Source of the DNA: Niallia sp. Man26
GTDB lineage: Bacteria; Bacillota; Bacilli; Bacillales; Cytobacillaceae
DNA length: 64,000 bases
Assembly (NCBI RefSeq): GCF_022049065.2
Contig: NZ_CP095743.1
Coordinates: 3,487,001-3,551,000 of the forward strand
Direction of reading: 5' to 3'
Positions within the stretch are counted from its first letter, which is position 1; every line of letters begins with the position of its first letter. The notes beneath the pieces are model-generated. The model did not search any database, was not told the origin of the DNA, and saw nothing but the letters and a program-made list of their open reading frames with translations. The position numbers and the translations under genes were made by a program. This document shows positions 1 to 9,103 of this stretch, in pieces.

Positions 1-761
1 CCTGTTGTATAATCTTGAAAATCAAAACCTGCAACAGCTGGTTTTCTTCCGAGATTTTCATATAACCAATTAATCGAAGCCATATTCTGTTGACCAGATA
101 ATATTTTCTCTCCATTTATCTCAATTAAGAATTCCATCAATTTTTTTGTATTTTTAGTTGCATTATTGTTAGAAAGTTCATATCCTAACAATTTACTTGT
201 TGTTTCTTCTACTGTTATTGAATCAATCTCGTAGCTACCTCCACCGTTTGAAATCTTCAAGATATTTTCACCTTTTTGTAAAACTACTCTTTTTCCATTA
301 CTTTCAGTGAATTTATTAGTTTCTAAAAGAGTTAACGGAAGAGGCTCCTTGCCATTTAGACTAATATTTATTTGCTTTTGACCTATCTCACTAGGAAGTC
401 TATAAGTAAACTTTATTAAATATTCTCCTTTTGAAGGGGTATTAACTTTAATTATTAGTGAATCTGTTCCATCATTAAAGTTGGTAATATACCCATCACC
501 TGTGTAACCAGAATTTTCATTACTTATATCGACTCCATTTAAAATACCCTCCTCTGCTTGATAGGTTTTAGTATAGTTTTTAGATTCCTTCTCTTTGAAT
601 GGAAAATATTTTAGTATCACGAACACAAGGAATATAGATATTACTAAAACTATTAAAATTATTAATCGTAGTTTTGAGTTTCCCTTATTTGTAAATAATG
701 GTAAATTAAGAATCTTGATTCCCTCCCCTTTGTATTCCGACAACAACCAACACCAAGTCAT
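1..761 (-). CDS. Membrane-anchored CBM35-like / GH26 glycoside hydrolase (partial, 3' end outside window)
   Basis: Only the first 253 or so residues are present; the frame runs off the left edge. Residues 31-50 form one hydrophobic helix after a short basic stretch, so the protein is probably anchored with its enzyme outside the cell. Residues 67-185 look like a carbohydrate-binding module of the CBM35/CBM6 kind (starts YQAEEG, has SGYTGDGYI, ends with an ID.ITVE strand). From about 195 the sequence looks like the start of a GH26 beta-mannanase-type domain (KILSGQQ, then PAVAGFD). It is the last visible gene of the exopolysaccharide operon, so it may trim or release a mannose-containing polymer. 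The start is uncertain: the ATG at 761 has no clear ribosome site, while a strong AGGGGAGGG at 725-733 sits eight bases before an in-frame ATT at 713. Confidence 0.7.
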   Translation of the reverse strand, partial: MTWCWLLSEYKGEGIKILNLPLFTNKGNSKLRLIILIVLVISIFLVFVILKYFPFKEKESKNYTKTYQAEEGILNGVDISNENSGYTGDGYITNFNDGTDSLIIKVNTPSKGEYLIKFTYRLPSEIGQKQINISLNGKEPLPLTLLETNKFTESNGKRVVLQKGENILKISNGGGSYEIDSITVEETTSKLLGYELSNNNATKNTKKLMEFLIEINGEKILSGQQNMASINWLYENLGRKPAVAGFDFQDYTT

Positions 762-1001
762 AACTTAATAGTAATAAACTTAGGCAATCTAGATAACTAG
801 ATTTCGCAATAAATACTTATTAAAAATTAATAAATGAATTAAAGCAGCAACATTGTTTTATCCTTGTAAAACCACCTTGTAGTATAGAAATCATATGGTA
901 AGTCATGTCTAAGAGGTCAGCACTCATTTTTATCAAAAAACTCTTTTATATAAATAAGGGAGGGAATAAGTGGTATTATCACACTTAAATGATAGACTTC
1001 A

Positions 1002-2327
1002 CTATTTCACATTAATTGCTGAGCCTTTTTTTCCTATAATAGGAAACCTATATAAAATTTTTTTCATTATAATTTTTATTGTATCGAGTCTTAAGTTATT
1101 ATAAATACTTTTACAATTTTCTTTCGTCCAATCAAGCATTACTTTGTAATCACTTTTATTTTTTGCAGAGTTTTTTAAGAAATAAGATACCGTAACATAA
1201 ACACTATTGTTATACCATTTGTCAACTTCTTCACTTTCATAACCGAAATTGTCTATAGCCATATTCCTTATAATCATTTTTTCTTGTAAATTTTGAATTA
1301 TAAAGTCACTCTTCAAGTTAAAGGTTATATTGTTACCATGTATTCTATAGACACCCGCAATTGAATCAAGAAAGCCTGCGTCTCCAACCAGTAATGATCT
1401 TAAGTATATTGAAGAATCATTAACCATCTTCATATTAAGAATGTCCATTTCTATTAGTGCCCTTCTCTTAAAAACTGTAGTTAACGTTGACGCAGGCTTT
1501 GGGTAACCTTCTTTTTCGAAGTTGATAAAATAATCATACCTTTTTACTACCTTACTTAAATTAAGTTCTGAGACTTCTAATGCATTTGTTTCCGTATTCT
1601 CAAAAAAGACATTAGCTGCGACAAATGATACATTGGGATTTTTTTGATGAAAATCTATTGCCTTACTAATATAATTGGAATCAATAAGATAATCGTCATC
1701 ATCTAAAAATAAGATATAATCCCCATCTGCATGAGAAGTAAATGCTTTTAAACGATTTGTTCCAGGTCCCTCATTTTTTTTATTTCTCATATAAATTACC
1801 TTTGAGTTACCTGAATACTTATCCTCCATTAACATGCTTGTGCCATCTTGAGAGTTATCATCTATTACAATAATCTCTATATTTGAATAGTCTTGATTTA
1901 GGATACTTTCAATTACTTGATGTAAAAATTTCTCTCTATTATATGTTGTAATAATTACATTTATCTTTGGCAATAGATTACTTTCAGAGATAATTATCCT
2001 TTTATTTAATAATTTATTATCAAAGAACTTTAGAGTTATCAGAGACTCAAATAACCGTCGATTATCTTTCGGAGTTATTAAAAATTGAGTCTCTAAATAA
2101 AAATTAAAAACCTCTTCAGATATCTTCCCTTTTATAACAGCTTTACACACTTGAATAAAGCCTTTTATATAATCTCGCTGTAAAATAGAACTTTGTCTAA
2201 TCAATTCTTTATTTAAAAATTGAGTAAAATCGGTAATATTATCAATTTTGTTAATTTCTTTGCTTTTTTTTGTAAAACAATCAATAATCATATTTCCAGC
2301 TTGTTTCATTTCATTTAATAATTCCAT
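1002..2327 (-). CDS. Family 2 glycosyltransferase of the exopolysaccharide cluster
   Basis: This 441-residue protein has an alpha-helical N-terminal extension of about 120 residues and then a GT-A fold GT2 domain. Visible motifs are INVIITTYNRE at the start of the domain, the IDDNSQDGT nucleotide-binding turn and a DDDD acidic cluster (FLDDDDYL) that stands for the metal-binding DxD motif. It should transfer one sugar of the repeat unit from a nucleotide donor at the cytoplasmic face of the membrane. It lies directly behind the flippase gene, 47 bases away, on the same strand. Substrate and linkage cannot be read from the sequence. The N-terminal extension is longer than in simple GT2 enzymes and has no function I recognise. 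Confidence 0.85.
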   Translation of the reverse strand: MELLNEMKQAGNMIIDCFTKKSKEINKIDNITDFTQFLNKELIRQSSILQRDYIKGFIQVCKAVIKGKISEEVFNFYLETQFLITPKDNRRLFESLITLKFFDNKLLNKRIIISESNLLPKINVIITTYNREKFLHQVIESILNQDYSNIEIIVIDDNSQDGTSMLMEDKYSGNSKVIYMRNKKNEGPGTNRLKAFTSHADGDYILFLDDDDYLIDSNYISKAIDFHQKNPNVSFVAANVFFENTETNALEVSELNLSKVVKRYDYFINFEKEGYPKPASTLTTVFKRRALIEMDILNMKMVNDSSIYLRSLLVGDAGFLDSIAGVYRIHGNNITFNLKSDFIIQNLQEKMIIRNMAIDNFGYESEEVDKWYNNSVYVTVSYFLKNSAKNKSDYKVMLDWTKENCKSIYNNLRLDTIKIIMKKILYRFPIIGKKGSAINVK

Positions 2328-2374
2328 ACATGCCCCCCCCAGTCCTTACCCAATTTCTGTATAGCAGGAGTTTT

Positions 2375-3901
2375 TTATTTTACACTAGATTGTTTTCTTT
2401 TAAATTGATTCATAACTTTAATAATAATTTCCTTAGTATATAAAAATACATCTCTGTCAATAAGGGAATTAACAGATGCAAAAATGATAACAGTTATGGC
2501 TAATAATAAAGTAGCAATAATAAAGATTGAAATATAAGAAGATGGATAGATATTTATCCACTTTGCAATTGTCACAATTAATAAAAACACCACAATATTT
2601 GTAATCCATCTTCTTATTGTAATCCAAACAGTTCTCTCAAGTATCTTCTTATTTGCATAATATACAATATCAATTGCTCGATATAAAAGCGCTATAATTG
2701 TACCTATTAATACTCCATAAATACCAAAAAACTGAACTAATATAATTGAACAAACTAGATTAATTACACACTCGAAAATTGCACGGTTTTGGGTTTTTTT
2801 AAAATGCCCAGCAATATTTATAACATTATTAGAGGTTGCTCTAGCATTAACTAATAATTTCAAAGCCACAAATAATATTGGTATTGTAACATCAATGTAA
2901 TTAATGTCAGTAATTCCATTTGTATACAAATCCATAAAAGGTAAAATCATGATATACGCAACAGTAAATAAAGAAAATACAAAGGACATAAAACAAACTT
3001 CGTAAGCATTATAAAGTTTTAAAAATTTATCTCTGCTTTCATGGAAAGTTTGTCCCAGGGCAAATGTCACACTACTATTAACCATATTGATGATATTATC
3101 AAGTACAGTAAAAAGCATGTTATATAAAACATAAACACTGACAACTTTTAAATTTGTAAATATGGTCAATATAAGAACATCTGAATTATTAAATATCAAA
3201 TATGATACTTGATGGATTAAAACTGATTTTTTTTGTGAAATAGCATCAAAATCAGGCTTAACCTTTAAATTTAACCATTTATAATTTCTATTAATATAGA
3301 TTTGATAAATAACAATTTGTAAAATCATTAAAATAAAATGAGTTGTTTGAATTGCTATAATATTATATCCTTTTAATATAAATACTATCTTAATTGCATT
3401 GATTAAAATATTTATAATAGTTGTAATAGATGTATCAATATAACTTTTTCCTTCTGCTATTAAGAATACCTTGTAAGTACCTTGAAAATAAAAATTAATA
3501 GCTCCTCCCATACCCGTAACGAGAATTACAAACATAATTGTAATATTATCAATGGATGCATCAATAAAAAGTGGGTATAAAATGGCTATAAGAATAATAC
3601 AAATAAAATAGTAAATACCTGTTTTTTTATAATAACTTGAAGTAGCAGATAAGATAGAATTTATATTTGCTCTATCACCACCAGCTACATGTTTATATAA
3701 TGCCTGTAAAGACGCCGCTCCAACCCCTGCTTCTAAAAGGGTCATATATACAATAATCTGTCCTATGGAAGATAATAAACCATTCACTTCTGATCCAAAA
3801 TTAACCAAAAGTAAACGAGGAATCAATATACCTAATGCTATTATTAGTAGTTGACTAATTAGCCCAAGGGATAAATTGATCAAACTTCTTTTAGCTCTCA
3901 T
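2375..3901 (-). CDS. Wzx-type polysaccharide flippase (MOP superfamily)
   Basis: A 508-residue integral membrane protein with about 12-14 hydrophobic helices spread over the whole length. The N-terminus (RAKRSLINLSLGLISQLL) and the early GSEVNGLLSSIGQ segment resemble the polysaccharide-biosynthesis flippases of the MATE/MOP superfamily. Its expected role is to move the lipid-linked repeat unit from the inner to the outer leaflet of the membrane for the Wzy polymerase encoded at 10878-12056. It starts 9 bases after the pyruvyltransferase gene, in the middle of the exopolysaccharide operon, which supports the call. A Staphylococcus/Bacillus capsule flippase-like protein of this size is usual. 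Confidence 0.85.
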   Translation of the reverse strand: MRAKRSLINLSLGLISQLLIIALGILIPRLLLVNFGSEVNGLLSSIGQIIVYMTLLEAGVGAASLQALYKHVAGGDRANINSILSATSSYYKKTGIYYFICIILIAILYPLFIDASIDNITIMFVILVTGMGGAINFYFQGTYKVFLIAEGKSYIDTSITTIINILINAIKIVFILKGYNIIAIQTTHFILMILQIVIYQIYINRNYKWLNLKVKPDFDAISQKKSVLIHQVSYLIFNNSDVLILTIFTNLKVVSVYVLYNMLFTVLDNIINMVNSSVTFALGQTFHESRDKFLKLYNAYEVCFMSFVFSLFTVAYIMILPFMDLYTNGITDINYIDVTIPILFVALKLLVNARATSNNVINIAGHFKKTQNRAIFECVINLVCSIILVQFFGIYGVLIGTIIALLYRAIDIVYYANKKILERTVWITIRRWITNIVVFLLIVTIAKWINIYPSSYISIFIIATLLLAITVIIFASVNSLIDRDVFLYTKEIIIKVMNQFKRKQSSVK

Positions 3902-3910
3902 ATTTACTCC

Positions 3911-5017
3911 TTAAGATTCTTTATATTTCACTTGATCATTCACTAAGTATTTATCTAGATTTAGAAATTGTAATTTCGAATCATCTATAATATATTCCAT
4001 ATTTAATTTTTTATATGATAGATTTTCTAAGGCTTGTGTTTCAAGCTTTTCAATATCCTCAATATTACAATATTCCCCCTGAAAATTTATATCTTTTAGT
4101 ACATTGGTCATCTTTTTACTATAAATAATAGGATACACTTTTTTATTTAAAAGAAAACCAAGAATCATGGAGTGAAATCTAGTTGCATATATTGTTTCAA
4201 CTTTATTAAATTCAGTTAAGGCTAAATCTAAATTGTTCTCATAGTTAAAAACATTAATTTTATGTTTTTTATTTTCGTCTACTAGTTCTAATAACTCCTC
4301 TATCGCTTTTTCATCACCTTCATACTTACAAAATGAGAACAATGTTATATTATAATCAAGTTTGATATAATACTCACAAATATCCTTCAACTTCAATAAA
4401 TAGACTTCCTTAAATCTAGCTAAGTCATCTCTATTAGTTAAATCTATTAATGAAATACCAATATTTTTTTCTTTAGATATATTGTCTTTTTGGTAATTTA
4501 AATTAAAAACTACATCTTGAGCTACTCGAACACAAGATAACTCCTTAAATAACTCGTAAGATTTATAATCTCTAAAACAAATATCATCATATCTTTCAAA
4601 AACTTTTTTATATCTTTCTAGAAAATCAATATTTTCAAATGGACCAAAATTGCAACCTAGTAAAAAATTACGCTTATTATTAATTAGTTTACCATTATCT
4701 ATTTTTATTTTTTTTTCCCAATTCTCTTTCTCCATAAAAAGAGAGCCACCTATATATATGTGTGCGTCCATAAATAATCCAATAATTGATTTAATTAAAG
4801 ATCTATTAAAGTACAAGTTCGAAAATTTATCGATTACCTTAAAAAGAAAATTTTTATATACATAATTTAAATTTTTTATTTCACTAAATACACTAAGCTT
4901 TTTTTTACTATCATAAATATAGAATTGAGTTTGGGGATATCTTTCACATAATATTTTTACAAACAAATCATCACCTAAGTTATTGTTCAAATATGCTGAT
5001 ATAAAAACTTTTTTCAA
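3911..5017 (-). CDS. Polysaccharide pyruvyl transferase family protein
   Basis: The 368-residue protein begins MKKVFISAYLNNNLGDDLF, the glycine-rich nucleotide-binding-like start typical of the CsaB/EpsI/EpsO pyruvyltransferase family. The middle carries GGSLFMEKENWE and the C-terminal half an ATRFHSMILGFLLNKKVYP segment, the conserved RxHS patch of the family. These enzymes add ketal-linked pyruvate from phosphoenolpyruvate to a sugar of the repeat unit, giving the polymer negative charge. It is located between the acyltransferase and the flippase in the exopolysaccharide operon. The exact acceptor sugar is unknown. Confidence 0.8.
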   Translation of the reverse strand: MKKVFISAYLNNNLGDDLFVKILCERYPQTQFYIYDSKKKLSVFSEIKNLNYVYKNFLFKVIDKFSNLYFNRSLIKSIIGLFMDAHIYIGGSLFMEKENWEKKIKIDNGKLINNKRNFLLGCNFGPFENIDFLERYKKVFERYDDICFRDYKSYELFKELSCVRVAQDVVFNLNYQKDNISKEKNIGISLIDLTNRDDLARFKEVYLLKLKDICEYYIKLDYNITLFSFCKYEGDEKAIEELLELVDENKKHKINVFNYENNLDLALTEFNKVETIYATRFHSMILGFLLNKKVYPIIYSKKMTNVLKDINFQGEYCNIEDIEKLETQALENLSYKKLNMEYIIDDSKLQFLNLDKYLVNDQVKYKES

Positions 5018-5142
5018 AAAAACACCTCATCTTATATAACAATTAAAATGTACTTATTTTTAGTATGAGTATAATAGAGCTCAATTTTAATAGTAACTAA
5101 CATTAATGAATAGTAGCGTAACTTACTAAATTAATGAGTAAT

Positions 5143-5643
5143 CTACCTTTGAGTATATATCAATTCACTTTTGTTTTTTACAATAGTATTACTGGGTATT
5201 GATTTATAAACTAAACAATTGGCTCCAATAATTACATTATCTCCAATAGTAACATTATTTAGGATAGTGACATTACTACCAATCCAACAATTATTACCAA
5301 TTGTTATTTTCCCTATCTTGAATCCTTGATCTTTGATGTTTTGGTTTATATCTGAAAAATCATGATTATGGTCATAAAACTTTACATTTTCACCAAAGAT
5401 AGTATTATTTCCGATTTCAATATTACCTAAGCATGATATTGAACAATTATAATTGAAGAAACATCCATCTCCTATTATCACTCTTCCTTTATTCCCAATA
5501 ACTAATTTAAAACCTTTTAAAACACTTAACCTTTTTCCGAAAATAATTTTTTTACCATATAAAAGTTTAAATTGTAACTTTTTTAAAAAAAAATACATTT
5601 TCTTCCAAATCTTTACTATAAGATTAGATATTATAAAATGCAC
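5143..5643 (-). CDS. Left-handed beta-helix (hexapeptide) acyltransferase
   Basis: A 166-residue protein built largely of hexapeptide repeats ([LIV]-G-x4), for example IGNNTIFGENV, IGNNCWIGSNV and IGDNVIIGANC, which form the left-handed beta-helix of O-acetyltransferases such as maltose/capsule acetyltransferases. A catalytic-type His is seen in the YDHNHDF segment. It probably acetylates a sugar of the exopolysaccharide from acetyl-CoA. The start is a GTG at 5643 with GGAGTG about seven bases upstream. It lies between manC and the pyruvyltransferase in the same operon. Confidence 0.8.
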   Translation of the reverse strand: MHFIISNLIVKIWKKMYFFLKKLQFKLLYGKKIIFGKRLSVLKGFKLVIGNKGRVIIGDGCFFNYNCSISCLGNIEIGNNTIFGENVKFYDHNHDFSDINQNIKDQGFKIGKITIGNNCWIGSNVTILNNVTIGDNVIIGANCLVYKSIPSNTIVKNKSELIYTQR

Positions 5644-5715
5644 TTTAGCACTCCATTCAAAAGTTTATTTTCTCAATTACTGTAAAAGCAATAATCACAG
5701 ATTAAACATCAATTA

Positions 5716-7080
5716 TCAACACTTAACTTCAATCTCCGTCCAACTTGTAAATAAACGAGTTATATCTTCATCTACTAATTCACTACCACTCTGTATCTCT
5801 ATTATTTCAATCTCTGATGTTGCCATTATCGCATGCTTTGTATATCTTGGAATTTCAATAACGTCTCCTACTTGTATATTTCTACTTTCTCCATTCAGAA
5901 TGACTACTCCCTCCCCTTTAGTCACCGTCCAAACTTCGCTTCGCTTGCTATGATAATGGTAGCTCAAATTTTTATCTTCATAAATACATATTCTTTTTGT
6001 TAACACTTCTTCTTCTTTACTATACTTCGTATAATCTAAAACTTTATACCATCCCCACCAACGTTCTTCATACATTGGACGTTGCTCCCAATCACCTACT
6101 AGTTCTTTGACTCTAGGACTGGCTTCTTTATCACTTATTAAAATACCATCGGGACTAACTGCAACTACTACATTAGAGACTCCTAATAATGAAACTGGAA
6201 TATCTAATTCATTGATAATATGAGCATTCTCACAATCTATACTTTTATTACCTTTACCTAAAATACTAATATCCATTTCTTCAGTTAAAGTATTCCAGGT
6301 CCCAAGATCTTTCCATGAACCGTTATACGGTAAAGCCACAATATTTTTTGTATTTTCTACTACTTCATAATCAAAACTTATCTTAGGTAACATATCATAA
6401 TTATTAAATAAATCGTTATATTCTAACGGTAAATTCTTGTTTTCCAATATTGATATAATGCTTCCTAATTTAAAAGCAAAGACTCCACAATTCCAAAGTG
6501 CATTGTTATCTATTAGTCTAGAAGCTTCGCTTTTGTCAGGTTTTTCTTTAAAGTGACTAACCTCTATAAAGTTTTCGACATTATCATTGGACTTCGGTAC
6601 AATATACCCATACTTCTCAGATGGATATGTTGGCTTAACACCTATTAACCCTAGATCTGCATCATGACTATTTAATAGCTCTTCTAGTTCTAATAATTTT
6701 AAAAAAAAGTTATCTTCTACATAAGGATCAACCGGAAGTACTGCTATCGTTTCGTCTAATCCAACTTTTAGTTCAGAAAATAGATATGATACAGTTAGTG
6801 CTATTGCTGGAAATGTATCACGGCGCTCAGGTTCTACTATAACAGTAGCCTTATTTCCAAGTTGACTTTGTATCATCTCTAACTGTGACGAGCTTGTAGT
6901 TATAATAGTTGATTGTTCTAGACCAATATTCTCTAACTGCTCCCAAACTCGTTGAACCATCGACTGACGAACTTCACCTTTTTTGTTTGGTAAGACCTTA
7001 AGAAATTGTTTAGAACGTGAATCATTAGATAATGGCCATAGACGTTTTCCTGACCCACCTGACAATAATATTAATTTCAT
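5716..7080 (-). CDS. manC: Mannose-1-phosphate guanylyltransferase / mannose-6-phosphate isomerase (type II)
   Basis: The N-terminal two thirds is a sugar nucleotidyltransferase: the LSGGSGKRLWPLS signature with the conserved Lys-rich KQFLKVL, then EPERRDTFPAIAL and the EKPD donor site motif. The C-terminal 110 residues form a cupin (YHYHSKRSEVW, GEGVVILNGE) as in bifunctional ManC/XanB enzymes. It makes GDP-mannose from mannose-1-phosphate and GTP, showing that mannose or a GDP-mannose-derived sugar (e.g. fucose, rhamnose) enters the polymer. No phosphomannomutase is seen in the window. The ATG at 7080 was chosen because AAGGTGAT lies nine bases upstream; a GTG nine bases earlier would sit on that ribosome site. 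Confidence 0.92.
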   Translation of the reverse strand: MKLILLSGGSGKRLWPLSNDSRSKQFLKVLPNKKGEVRQSMVQRVWEQLENIGLEQSTIITTSSSQLEMIQSQLGNKATVIVEPERRDTFPAIALTVSYLFSELKVGLDETIAVLPVDPYVEDNFFLKLLELEELLNSHDADLGLIGVKPTYPSEKYGYIVPKSNDNVENFIEVSHFKEKPDKSEASRLIDNNALWNCGVFAFKLGSIISILENKNLPLEYNDLFNNYDMLPKISFDYEVVENTKNIVALPYNGSWKDLGTWNTLTEEMDISILGKGNKSIDCENAHIINELDIPVSLLGVSNVVVAVSPDGILISDKEASPRVKELVGDWEQRPMYEERWWGWYKVLDYTKYSKEEEVLTKRICIYEDKNLSYHYHSKRSEVWTVTKGEGVVILNGESRNIQVGDVIEIPRYTKHAIMATSEIEIIEIQSGSELVDEDITRLFTSWTEIEVKC

Positions 7081-7116
7081 ATTTATCACATCACCTTACA
7101 TATTCTTTATAGCTTA

Positions 7117-8259
7117 TCAATTTTTATTTACCAGCTTACGATATATATTTATAATATTCTCAAAGTAAACATCTATATTAAAATGCTTTTTAGAAATATT
7201 TCTAGATTCTAATCCCATTGATTTAATTTCACCACTAGATATTAATTTTATAAAAGCTTGTGATAAAGCTACCTTATCCCCAGGATTAACCAAGTAACCA
7301 TTTTTTTCATTTTTTACAGCTTCATCGATACTTCCAACATTAGTAGAAATTATAGGAATTCCATAACTAATTGCTTCGAGTATTGAAAGTGGTAAACCCT
7401 CATTATATGAAGGCAAAACAAAAATATCAGTTTCTTGTAAAAGTTTTATTTTATCTTCTCCATTAACCCAACCAACAAAATTAAAATAAGGACTTAGGCC
7501 TAACTCTTTTACTAGACTCTTAGCAGAGTCCTTAAGTTCACCCTCCCCTGCTATAATAAATTCTATTTGCTTTTTATTAGACTGAACTTCTTCTATTATT
7601 TCTTGTGCAGCTTCAATTAAATCAGTAATTCCTTTTCTTTTTATTAATACAGCTAAAAATAGTACTTTTATGTTTTTATCGTTAATATCATTATTAATTT
7701 CTGGTATTTTTACTGCATTTCTTAATACAATTGTATATGCCTGTGGCTCTATTTCTTTTATAATATTATCCCATTTATTCCCAAGCGTAATAACTATATC
7801 TGATTCTCTTAGCAGCTCTTTGATTTGAGATTTTAATTTTGGATTACTCTTTTTAAAAAATTCTTCAAACTCTGCTCCATGAGTATGAGTTATTACCTTT
7901 TTATTAAACATTTTGGCTAGTTTATAAATTAGATATTTTCTTTTAAAGCTCCCTCTCTCTGACATATGCATATGTACTATATCTATATTTTTAAATATCA
8001 AACAAAATAATATTTCAATCAATCTAATCGTGAAAAATACTAATTGCACCAATATGCCCTTATCTATATGAGTAGGAATATATTTAAGTTTCATATTATT
8101 AATATTGAAGTTATGTTGTACAAAAGACTCTACTACCGTAGTCATTCCCCCTTTAACCTTAGTACTCGAACCTACCATTAAAATATTTATCTTATCTTCC
8201 TTAATCAATTGGACTTCGCCACTTTCTTTTATATGTTGTAGTTCTTTGATAAATTTCAC
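7117..8259 (-). CDS. Family 4 glycosyltransferase
   Basis: A 380-residue GT-B fold protein. The N-terminal half has the VGSSTKVKGGMTTVVES acceptor-domain start and HMHMSERGS; the C-terminal half has the GT4 donor-binding pattern with AGEGELKDSAK, a FVGWVNG turn, PSYNEGLPLSILEAISYG (the E-x7-E motif) and TNVGSIDE. It should add one sugar to the lipid-linked exopolysaccharide unit with retention. It ends 37 bases before manC and starts 11 bases after the stop of the GT26 gene, so it is co-transcribed with both. Donor sugar not predictable. Confidence 0.88.
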   Translation of the reverse strand: MKFIKELQHIKESGEVQLIKEDKINILMVGSSTKVKGGMTTVVESFVQHNFNINNMKLKYIPTHIDKGILVQLVFFTIRLIEILFCLIFKNIDIVHMHMSERGSFKRKYLIYKLAKMFNKKVITHTHGAEFEEFFKKSNPKLKSQIKELLRESDIVITLGNKWDNIIKEIEPQAYTIVLRNAVKIPEINNDINDKNIKVLFLAVLIKRKGITDLIEAAQEIIEEVQSNKKQIEFIIAGEGELKDSAKSLVKELGLSPYFNFVGWVNGEDKIKLLQETDIFVLPSYNEGLPLSILEAISYGIPIISTNVGSIDEAVKNEKNGYLVNPGDKVALSQAFIKLISSGEIKSMGLESRNISKKHFNIDVYFENIINIYRKLVNKN

Positions 8260-8269
8260 CTTATGCTAT

Positions 8270-9034
8270 TTATTTACCAACTAACTCTTTAAGTACTATT
8301 TTAATAAAAGCTACATCGTTAATGAAATATCGTTTAAACATTCTTTTGGGTTCCTGAATAAAACGATAAAACCATTCTAACGAACTTTTTTGCATCCAAA
8401 CTGGGGCACGTTTCACAGTTCCAGCTATAAAATCTATTGAGGCTCCTACTTGAAGACTTATTGGCACATTTACTAGATTTATATTATTATAGATAAAGTA
8501 CTCACCTTTTGGAGAACCCAAAGATACAAGTAGTATATCAGGGGAGAACCCGTTAATCTTCTCTATACTCTTATTTAGTTCATACTCATTATTCTCAAAT
8601 CCAAAGGGAGGGGAATAACATTCTATCTGAAATTCATTACCAAACCTTTGTTTGTAAATATTTACAACCGTATCTGCAACACCTTCATTCGATCCAAATA
8701 TAAATACTCTATATCCTTTATTATTTGCCATTTCAATTAATTCAGGTGTTAGGTCAGCCCCTGAAATTTTCTCTATTAGTGGTTTTTTCAAAACTTTCGA
8801 TAACAAAACAATAGGCATTCCATCTACCAGTTTTAAACTTGCTTGTTCGTATATTTTCTTAAAACTCTGACTTTTATCGATATTCACTAAGTGATCTATA
8901 TTAGGAGTAACAACAAAACTATGTTTTCTTCTTGTTTTATTTATTTTAATAATATTATCTATTTCTTCTAATGCCCTTTTCATATCTAGATTATCAAAAT
9001 CAACACCAAATAAATTTACCTTTTCTTTATGCAT
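8270..9034 (-). CDS. WecG/TagA/CpsF family (GT26) glycosyltransferase
   Basis: About 254 residues with the hallmarks of GT26: VVTPNIDHLVN near the N-terminus, LVDGMPIVLLS with the catalytic Asp region, and a C-terminal QVGASIDFIAGTVKRAP plus basic W..R...EPKR motif that peripheral members use to sit at the membrane. The family includes TagA (N-acetylmannosaminyl transferase of teichoic acid linkage unit) and capsule enzymes. The ATG at 9034 is preferred over an in-frame ATG 13 codons upstream because AAAGGA lies at proper distance and the upstream extension is not family-like. It belongs to the exopolysaccharide operon. Confidence 0.87.
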   Translation of the reverse strand: MHKEKVNLFGVDFDNLDMKRALEEIDNIIKINKTRRKHSFVVTPNIDHLVNIDKSQSFKKIYEQASLKLVDGMPIVLLSKVLKKPLIEKISGADLTPELIEMANNKGYRVFIFGSNEGVADTVVNIYKQRFGNEFQIECYSPPFGFENNEYELNKSIEKINGFSPDILLVSLGSPKGEYFIYNNINLVNVPISLQVGASIDFIAGTVKRAPVWMQKSSLEWFYRFIQEPKRMFKRYFINDVAFIKIVLKELVGK

Positions 9035-9103
9035 ATAAAATTTTATCCTTTCATAAACACTATATTTAAACAAGTAATAATATAATGTTTATTATTTATA
9101 ATT

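Noticed and set aside
788..805. Hairpin AATCTAG/CTAGATT upstream of the GH26 gene
   Set aside because: No T run on either strand; no evidence of termination or regulation.
5453..5953. 166-codon plus-strand frame across the acyltransferase and manC genes
   Set aside because: Antisense shadow of two well-supported genes; no ribosome site and no protein-like composition.
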